A stretch of 64,000 nucleotides of DNA. Source: JAHEME01 sp034435035. GTDB taxonomy: Bacteria > Chloroflexota > Anaerolineae > Aggregatilineales > UBA3940. Within the stretch, counting starts at the first letter, position 1. The number at the start of each line of letters is the position of its first letter. The position numbers were made by a program, and so were the translations under genes. Of the stretch, positions 58,936 through 64,000 are shown in pieces. The notes beneath the pieces are model-generated. The model did not search any database, was not told the DNA's origin, and was given only the letters and a program-made list of their open reading frames with translations. The stretch is taken from positions 1-64,000 of the forward strand of contig DAOTXW010000079.1 in NCBI GenBank assembly GCA_034435035.1. The letters are read 5' to 3'.

Positions 58936-59376
58936 GTGCGGGTGCTGCTGCAGCGGGTCTTACAGGCATCAGTGGCAGTTGACGGACAGACTGTGAGCCA
59001 GATCGGCCGCGGATTCGTCGTGCTGGTCGGCGTAGGCCATGCCGACAGCAGCGAACAGGCAGTCTGGTTGGCGCAGAAAGTGGCAGGGTTAAGGGTTTTT
59101 GAGGATCGGGAGGGTAAGTTTAACCTGTCGATCCGCGAGGTAGGCGGCGCCGCGCTGGTAGTGTCGCAGTTCACACTCTATGCTGATGCCCGCAAGGGCA
59201 GGCGGCCGGCTTTTGTGGATGCCGCTCCGCCGGAGGTCGCTGAGCCGCTTGTGTTGCGCTTCGCCGAGCTTCTGCGGGCGGAGGGCGTCCCCGTTGAAAT
59301 GGGCGTATTTGGTGCTCACATGCTGGTTAAGATTCACAATGACGGCCCGGTGACGATCTGGCTTGAGCGTGAATAG
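58936..59376 (+). CDS. dtd: D-aminoacyl-tRNA deacylase Dtd
   Basis: Proofreading enzyme of 146 aa that removes D-amino acids (and Gly from tRNA-Ala) from mischarged tRNA. It has MRVLLQRVLQASVAVDGQ at the N-terminus, the SQFTLYAD motif near residue 77, and GVFGAHM with the cis-Gly-Pro signature NDGPVTIWLE near the C-terminus. It is of full length with both catalytic-site motifs intact. GTG start at 58936 with AGGAGG about nine bases upstream. It closes the HEAT-methyltransferase-dtd run. Confidence 0.95.
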   Translation: MRVLLQRVLQASVAVDGQTVSQIGRGFVVLVGVGHADSSEQAVWLAQKVAGLRVFEDREGKFNLSIREVGGAALVVSQFTLYADARKGRRPAFVDAAPPEVAEPLVLRFAELLRAEGVPVEMGVFGAHMLVKIHNDGPVTIWLERE

Positions 59377-59399
59377 GTACCCGCGTTCCCTGATCTCCG

Positions 59400-60434
59400 T
59401 CACGGTTTGTCATCCGGGCGGGTCGTCTGGAACGGATCGATCGGGCGGAATTCAATCCCCGGGGGCGGGCCGGCCGGTGTCGGAGGCGGAGGCGCTGGCT
59501 GTGTGGCAGCCGCCGGCGAGCTGCCGGTGGCTGCTGGCGTTGCGGCCGGCATCGAAGCCGCCGGAGGTGCCACCTGTCTCTGTTGCCTCGTAGTGCGGGT
59601 CACCTGCCGGTAGATAATATACGCACCGAGTGCGAGAGCGCTCAGCCCCCAGTTGGCCGCTGAAGGATACCAGTAGGACAGAGCCGCGGCACCGGCCAGC
59701 CCTGCAGCCAGCCACAGTGCCCAGTTGAGCTCCATCCCCTGGATGCCGGTGCGGCGCTGAAGAGCGCGCCCGAGCAGCCACAGCGCGATCAGCGCAGCGC
59801 CCAGCGTAACATCCAAGACCATGAAGAAGGTTCTGGTCCCGGGCTCCAGTATATTGAAGAACACCAGAATGCCGGCGCCCGCGACACTGAGTAGACCAGC
59901 TCCGGCTGCGACCCACACACCCCGACGGCTAAGTGCAAGAATAAGCCACAGGGGCAAAGAGGCCATCAGCAGGGCCGCACCGGCCAAAACTTCCAACCCC
60001 ACATTCAATGCCGTCAGCGCAACCAGCCCGCCCAGCGCCAGCAGCAGATAGGCAGGCAAAAGCAGCCACCAGCGCCACCTGTTCATTCCGGACAAAACGA
60101 ACAGCGATAGCGCAATGACTATCAGCAGCGTTGATAGCACCAGCTGAGGCTCGCGGGGCGCCAAGTAAAGCACCACCAGCAGCAGGGACAGAGATGTGAA
60201 GATCCATGCAGTAAGGAGCGCCCAGGTGTCGCGCCGCCCACATAAGACCCAGCGACCCAGAAACGGCACCCCCACTGCAGCGACCGCGGCCGCTACTACC
60301 GGCAGCAGCGGTCCGCTGTAGGCAACCAGCCCGGTGTTGAATACCAGGAAAAGGGCGCCGCCGATCATGAGGAACCCTCCCCATGTCCAGGCGAGGAAGG
60401 ATCGGATGCTGTCAGACGATTGCGGCAGCGTCAT
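59400..60434 (-). CDS. Polytopic membrane protein of unknown function
   Basis: Protein of 344 aa. About ten closely spaced hydrophobic helices cover residues 12-275 with very short loops, then a Pro/Ala-rich cytoplasmic or external tail (about 285-344), with PPPTPAGPP and FRPIDPFQTTRPDD. I do not recognise a family; no charged catalytic residue stands out within the helices. It lies convergent to dtd (23 bases between stops) and is separated from the upstream hemolysin-family gene by a terminator, so it is probably transcribed alone. Confidence 0.6.
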   Translation of the reverse strand: MTLPQSSDSIRSFLAWTWGGFLMIGGALFLVFNTGLVAYSGPLLPVVAAAVAAVGVPFLGRWVLCGRRDTWALLTAWIFTSLSLLLVVLYLAPREPQLVLSTLLIVIALSLFVLSGMNRWRWWLLLPAYLLLALGGLVALTALNVGLEVLAGAALLMASLPLWLILALSRRGVWVAAGAGLLSVAGAGILVFFNILEPGTRTFFMVLDVTLGAALIALWLLGRALQRRTGIQGMELNWALWLAAGLAGAAALSYWYPSAANWGLSALALGAYIIYRQVTRTTRQQRQVAPPAASMPAATPAATGSSPAAATQPAPPPPTPAGPPPGIEFRPIDPFQTTRPDDKP

Positions 60435-60506
60435 GGCCGCCTCCTCTACTCACCGCTTCTAACCGGTATTACGCAGATCGGCCTGCTCGCGTTGTAGGAT
60501 CAGGCG

Positions 60507-60540
60507 AACAAAAGAGCCGGGCGGCCCATTGCCCGGCTCT
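60507..60540 (-). terminator. Intrinsic terminator after the CBS/CorC gene
   Basis: A 10-bp stem, 60513-60522 with 60531-60540, encloses an eight-base loop and is followed on the minus strand by TTTTGTT. It ends the MEMO-hemolysin operon 17 bases after the stop. Confidence 0.75.
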
Positions 60541-60557
60541 CTGCACAGGCTGATAAA

Positions 60558-61892
60558 TCAAGTATTGCTTCTTATCACCTGAATACGAAGCAGGTCAATA
60601 CGCATGCCGTCAATCTGCTCAACGCGGAAGTGAATATCGCCTGCCTGAACCTGATCGCCTTTGACCGGGATGCGTTCAAGTCTGCCCATCACAAACCCGC
60701 CGATGGTGTCGTAATTCTCATCGATCAGATCGACCCCCAGTGCCGCGTTAACATCTTCGATCTGAGCCAGGCCGCTGACCAGCCAGCTTCCATCCGGTAC
60801 CTGAACAATCTCCGGAGATCCCTGCTCAAACTCATCCGGAACCTCGCCCGAGATCTTCTCAAGAATATCCTCAAGTGTCACCAGGCCCCCTGTGCCGCCA
60901 TATTCATCAAGCACGATTGCGATATGCTGGCGACCTTCGCGCAAAGCGCGCAAGGCGTTAAAAATCCGCGCGCTCTCCGGCAGGAAAAGCGCCTGTCGAA
61001 TGTAGGGACGTATCGGCGCCGACAGATCCCCGGATGCCAGCCCACCAACCAGGTCCCGCATATGGAGGATCCCCACGATATGATCCGGATCCTTTTCGAA
61101 GACAGGCAGCTTGGTGTACTGCGACTCGTGCAGGGTTTCGAGCACCTGTTGAAGCGTCGCCCCTGCCTGAATCGTGATCATCTCAGTGCGCGGAACCATA
61201 ACCTGACGCACCGTCAGGGCACGCAGATCAAAGATGGCGCTTAACATGTCGTGCTCGCTTTCACCCAACACGCCATGTGTCTTGCTGGCGTCAACCAGCA
61301 TGCGGATTTCCTCAAAGGAATGGGCCATCTCGTGCCCTGAGGCCAGCCGAAAGCCAAGTGCCCGGAGCACCGCATTACCGGCCCCATTCAGCGCCCAGAT
61401 GCCGGGGCGGAAGAGCGTCTCCGCAATCATAGTTGGTCCGGCCACGAACAGAGAGGTTTCTTCCGGGCGCTGCAGCGCGATCGATTTGGGTGCAAGCTCG
61501 CCGATCACCACGTGCAGGAACGTGATCACGGTGAAGGCAATCGCTGCAGAGATCGTATGGGAGGTGGTCGCAGCCCACGAAGCGGGCAGTGGCAGGATTG
61601 CAATCACCGGATCGATCAAGTGTGACAGAGCCGGCTCGCCCACCCAGCCCAGCCCCAGACTGGCGAGCGTGATCCCCAGTTGAGTTGCGGCGATGAACTG
61701 ATCGGGGTTATGAATCGCCTTGCGGACGGTGCTGGCGGATTTGACCCCCTGGGCAATCAGTTCCTCAATCCGGGTCCGCCGCACGCTGACCAGCGCAAAT
61801 TCAGCGGCGACGAAGAAGGCGTTGAGCAAAACCAGCACGCCAACTGCCAGCAGACCCAAAGCAATCCCCATCGCAGTGCCGCTTTCAGGCAT
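60558..61892 (-). CDS. CNNM/CorC (HlyC) family protein: DUF21, CBS pair, CorC_HlyC
   Basis: Membrane protein of 444 aa. The N-terminal DUF21 domain (about 1-190) has four hydrophobic helices with NAFFVAAEFALVSVRRTRIE and TLASLGLGWVGEPAL. CBS motifs follow (about 215-335: VMVPRTEMITI and VFEKDPDHIVGILHMRDL), and the C-terminal CorC/transporter-associated domain (about 350-440) has DGSWLVSGLAQIEDVNAALG and GRLERIPVKGDQV. Relatives export Mg2+ or Co2+ or bind nucleotides. The start overlaps the upstream MEMO gene by eight bases, so translation is coupled. A strong terminator follows. Confidence 0.92.
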   Translation of the reverse strand: MPESGTAMGIALGLLAVGVLVLLNAFFVAAEFALVSVRRTRIEELIAQGVKSASTVRKAIHNPDQFIAATQLGITLASLGLGWVGEPALSHLIDPVIAILPLPASWAATTSHTISAAIAFTVITFLHVVIGELAPKSIALQRPEETSLFVAGPTMIAETLFRPGIWALNGAGNAVLRALGFRLASGHEMAHSFEEIRMLVDASKTHGVLGESEHDMLSAIFDLRALTVRQVMVPRTEMITIQAGATLQQVLETLHESQYTKLPVFEKDPDHIVGILHMRDLVGGLASGDLSAPIRPYIRQALFLPESARIFNALRALREGRQHIAIVLDEYGGTGGLVTLEDILEKISGEVPDEFEQGSPEIVQVPDGSWLVSGLAQIEDVNAALGVDLIDENYDTIGGFVMGRLERIPVKGDQVQAGDIHFRVEQIDGMRIDLLRIQVIRSNT

Positions 61893-62769
61893 GATCAGTG
61901 CCTGCTATCTCCGTAGCGGCGGACTCAGCCTTCGCCCTCTGAACCAGCACCGCGGCCCCGTAACCTACCACGCGCCGGGTGTCTCCAGTCGCATCGGCCG
62001 ATGTCCCATAGCCGACAATCTCGGCATGGGTACCGCCAAGTCTGCGAGCTGCCACCATGACGGCTGCAATGGCAGCGCGCCCACAGGCAAAGCCCTTGCC
62101 TTCATCCTCAATGCGGATCACCCCTTCAGGGTCAAAGGCCGCGACACGCGCCAGCATGGTGTGATCAAGCACCTCGGCTTCTTCCACCGTATAGAAATGG
62201 GATAGGTCACTGCTGGCAACCAGCAGCGTTGTTTCGTGTGGAGGAAGCACCAGCGCGAGCGCCTCTCCCACTCTGGCTGCGGTATCGTAGCTCTGATCCC
62301 TCAGCATCAGCGGTACCAGCGTGAAAGGGCTGCGCAGCGCTCGCTGCAGAAACGGAAGTTCGATCTCCAGGGAATGTTCCGGATCACGACGCACAGCCTT
62401 CAATGGGATATGCTGCTGGAGTGCCTGAACGGTTCTCCCATCAACAGGGATAACACCCAGAGGGGTTTCATAAGCGTCATGGCTGCTGGTCAGCACGTTG
62501 CCCGGGTAGGGATGATGCATCGGAGAGATCACAACAACACGCGCAAATTCCATCCCCTGAACCAGACGAAACGCACGCGCAGCGATCTGGCCCGAGTAGC
62601 GGTGCCCAGCATGGGGGACAACCAGTGCCTTGATTAATCCCTCAATAGCGGGTACGGAGGCAGCTTCCAACAACCTGTCAATACTGTCGGCCAGTTCGCT
62701 TCGCCGGCCGGGGTACCATGTCCCCGCGATGGGTGATGGACGTATATCATGAATAGCAAAGGCGCTCAT
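61885..62769 (-). CDS. amrB: MEMO1 / AmmeMemoRadiSam system protein B
   Basis: Protein of 294 aa with the MEMO dioxygenase-like fold: AGTWYPG near residue 15, VVPHAGHRYSG (His near residue 52), ISPMHHPYPGN (about 81), EHSLEIELPFLQ (about 134) and ASSDLSHFY (about 188), the conserved His/Asp/Ser/Glu residues. The usual companions AmmeMemoRadiSam A (AMMECR1) and the radical-SAM partner are not in this window. The gene is coupled to a CBS/CorC gene. An extended -10 promoter lies 40 bases upstream. Reaction unknown. Confidence 0.9.
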   Translation of the reverse strand: MSAFAIHDIRPSPIAGTWYPGRRSELADSIDRLLEAASVPAIEGLIKALVVPHAGHRYSGQIAARAFRLVQGMEFARVVVISPMHHPYPGNVLTSSHDAYETPLGVIPVDGRTVQALQQHIPLKAVRRDPEHSLEIELPFLQRALRSPFTLVPLMLRDQSYDTAARVGEALALVLPPHETTLLVASSDLSHFYTVEEAEVLDHTMLARVAAFDPEGVIRIEDEGKGFACGRAAIAAVMVAARRLGGTHAEIVGYGTSADATGDTRRVVGYGAAVLVQRAKAESAATEIAGTDHA

Positions 62770-62808
62770 TTCTGGCTGCCCCTGTCACTCAATAAACTGG
62801 ATACACTC

Positions 62809-62817
62809 ATTGTATCA
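62809..62817 (-). promoter_or_regulatory. Extended -10 element upstream of the MEMO gene
   Basis: On the minus strand TGATACAAT occurs (TG, one base, TACAAT) with no good -35. It is 40 bases upstream of the start codon and is the same type as the element at 33497-33505. Confidence 0.45.
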
Positions 62818-62868
62818 CAGCCGCCAGCTCGCGTTGCATGCCAGCCGATACCGGAGGCAGCAAAGCGA

Positions 62869-63687
62869 TCAGCTGCGCAGCCAGAAAACGATGAATAACA
62901 TCCAGAGGAGCACGATGCTGACTGCGCCGAAAGATAAGGTGGTCAGCGCGGGTGAGGTCTGGTCAACCACACGGACAGGCCGTCCTTCGAAGTCTGACTC
63001 GACTTTATATCGTGGAGTCGTGAGCCAGGCCAGAGCGAGCCCCCCCAGCAGCCCACCGATATGTCCCCAGTTGTCAATGCGCGGAATGGTGAAGCCGATA
63101 ACCAGATTGATGATGATCACCTGGATAATGCTGCTGATGTGGCGCTGGGTATGAGCCAGCACATGCCTGTTCCGGTACAGGAGAGGGATCAGGGCGCCCA
63201 CCAGGCCGAACAGCGCCCCGCTGGCCCCGATCGAGGCGCCAGGGCTCAGCGCAAAACTTGCAATCGAACCAGCAAGCCCGGCCAGCAAATAAATACCCAG
63301 GAAGCGCATATGTCCGAAGGCACGTTCCACCTGAGGCCCGACTACGTACAGAAAGTAGCTGTTGAGCCCCAGATGAACAATGCCCCCATGCAGAAAAAGC
63401 GGAGAAATCAGACGCCAGTACTGGCCGCTCAGGATGGCGTCATTCTGCTTGGCTCCTACTGCTGTCAGCCAGCCGCGAAAAATGAAGGTATCCAGCAGAA
63501 AAACGACGATGTTGGTGCCAAGCAGAGCGTAGGAAAAGATGGGCGCGCTCTGGGGTATCTCGATTCGCCTTATGGGGATAGCCGGCATCGGTGGAGTGGG
63601 TGGAGGCACCGGTGCCGGGCGCTCCAATGGATGAATAGGCCGACTGCCCGGTGGGGTAGGCTCCGTAGGATTCACGGGAGCATTCAT
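62869..63687 (-). CDS. Rhomboid intramembrane serine protease
   Basis: Protease of 272 aa that cleaves within membrane helices. The N-terminal 45 residues are Pro-rich and soluble, then six or seven hydrophobic helices. HGGIVHLGLNSYFLYVVGP (His and Asn of the oxyanion region), the catalytic-Ser motif GASGALFG (near residue 155) and the catalytic-His motif NWGHIGGLLGG (near residue 210) are intact. An additional C-terminal helix (FGAVSIVLLWMLFIVFWL) suggests a six-plus-one layout. It is divergent from the zinc-ribbon gene. The substrate is unknown. Confidence 0.93.
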   Translation of the reverse strand: MNAPVNPTEPTPPGSRPIHPLERPAPVPPPTPPMPAIPIRRIEIPQSAPIFSYALLGTNIVVFLLDTFIFRGWLTAVGAKQNDAILSGQYWRLISPLFLHGGIVHLGLNSYFLYVVGPQVERAFGHMRFLGIYLLAGLAGSIASFALSPGASIGASGALFGLVGALIPLLYRNRHVLAHTQRHISSIIQVIIINLVIGFTIPRIDNWGHIGGLLGGLALAWLTTPRYKVESDFEGRPVRVVDQTSPALTTLSFGAVSIVLLWMLFIVFWLRS

Positions 63688-63707
63688 AAATAAGCTGCCA
63701 TTTGACC

Positions 63708-63736
63708 TTGTCGAGCAACCATTCGCAGATTATACT
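63708..63736 (+). promoter_or_regulatory. Candidate promoter for the zinc-ribbon gene
   Basis: TTGTCG (63708-63713), a 17-base spacer and TATACT (63731-63736). The start codon is only 22 bases later, so the transcript leader would be about 15 bases and contain GGAGG (63746-63750). Confidence 0.5.
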
Positions 63737-63757
63737 GCACCGGGTGGAGGAATCACT

Positions 63758-64000
63758 GTGCCGCGCTACGACTATCGGTGCCGGGAGTGCCGGCATACTT
63801 TCACACTAACGTTCGCCACGTACCGGCTGGTCGATGAATCAACCCCGGCCTGCCCTCGCTGCGGCTCGCTTTCGCTCAGCCGGCTGATCCGGCGTGTGGC
63901 GCTGATGACAGGCGAAGAGACACGGCTTGAGCGGCTGTCGGATCCCGCTCGCCTGGCCGGAATCGACGAGGATGATCCCCGTGCTATGGCGCGCTTCATG
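63758..64000 (+). CDS. FmdB-type zinc ribbon protein, 3' end outside window
   Basis: Small protein, 81 codons visible and still open at the window edge. It begins PRYDYRCRECRHTF, followed by CPRCGS after about 25 residues, so four Cys form a zinc ribbon of the FmdB/CxxC_CXXC_SSSS family. The rest is basic and then acidic. GTG at 63758 is preceded by GGAGG with a seven-base spacing, a good site, and a promoter candidate lies just upstream. Family members are regulatory or of unknown role. The usual length is 70-110 aa, so little is probably missing. Confidence 0.8.
   Translation, partial: MPRYDYRCRECRHTFTLTFATYRLVDESTPACPRCGSLSLSRLIRRVALMTGEETRLERLSDPARLAGIDEDDPRAMARFM

Overview
The window looks like a chromosome segment from a GC-rich bacterium, most likely a member of the Chloroflexota (Anaerolineae-like). 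I infer this from the combination of genes: DnaB followed by a DnaD-domain protein and a tandem DnaC-type ATPase, DUF2304 and DUF5989 proteins in a large glycan locus, a TerY-type kinase/phosphatase cluster, and a Bmp-type nucleoside transporter. No 16S rRNA or other marker is present, so this is not proven. I recognised no tRNA, rRNA, CRISPR array or insertion sequence.

Layout. Positions 1-5000 (+) hold an FtsK/SpoIIIE translocase whose 5' end lies outside the window and an orphan winged-helix response regulator with a weakened receiver. Positions 5077-38118 (-) form a 33 kb cell-surface glycan locus of 25 genes: a WecA/MraY-type initiating transferase, many GT4 and GT2 glycosyltransferases, three large GT-C membrane glycosyltransferases, two sugar epimerases, two AsnB-type amidotransferases, a carbamoyltransferase with DUF5989, a SAM methyltransferase, a heparinase/alginate-lyase-like protein and a fused two-domain oxidoreductase. 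Most of these genes overlap by 1-11 bases. A sigma70-like promoter (TAGACA-17-TATAAT) lies just upstream of the carbamoyltransferase, and a second lies upstream of the methyltransferase.

Positions 38370-43098 (+) hold a bifunctional-nuclease-domain protein, DnaB, a DnaD-domain protein, a double AAA+ helicase-loader-like protein and a thioredoxin-fold lipoprotein. Positions 43177-48534 (-) hold a complete BmpA-type ABC importer: lipoprotein, ATPase and two permeases. Its ATPase has an in-frame, roughly 100-residue, four-helix hydrophobic insertion inside the first nucleotide-binding domain. This is the most unusual protein architecture in the window.

Positions 48873-57259 (-) hold a vWA protein (TerY-like) followed by two successive PP2C phosphatase plus protein-kinase-like pairs. 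Both members of the first pair end in membrane segments, and both members of the second end in fibronectin-III-like modules (seven on the phosphatase, one on the kinase). This is an expanded version of the TerY-phosphorylation triad known from comparative genomics. A 4HBT thioesterase precedes it. The rest (57379-64000) is mixed housekeeping: a HEAT-repeat protein with a duplicated tail motif, a spermidine-synthase-like methyltransferase, Dtd, a polytopic membrane protein, a CBS/CorC hemolysin-family protein, a MEMO/AmrB protein, a rhomboid protease and a truncated FmdB-type zinc ribbon at the right edge.

Starts were chosen by Shine-Dalgarno sequence, overlap with the upstream gene and alignment of paralogues. 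All functional calls come from reading the translated sequence. None was checked against a database.
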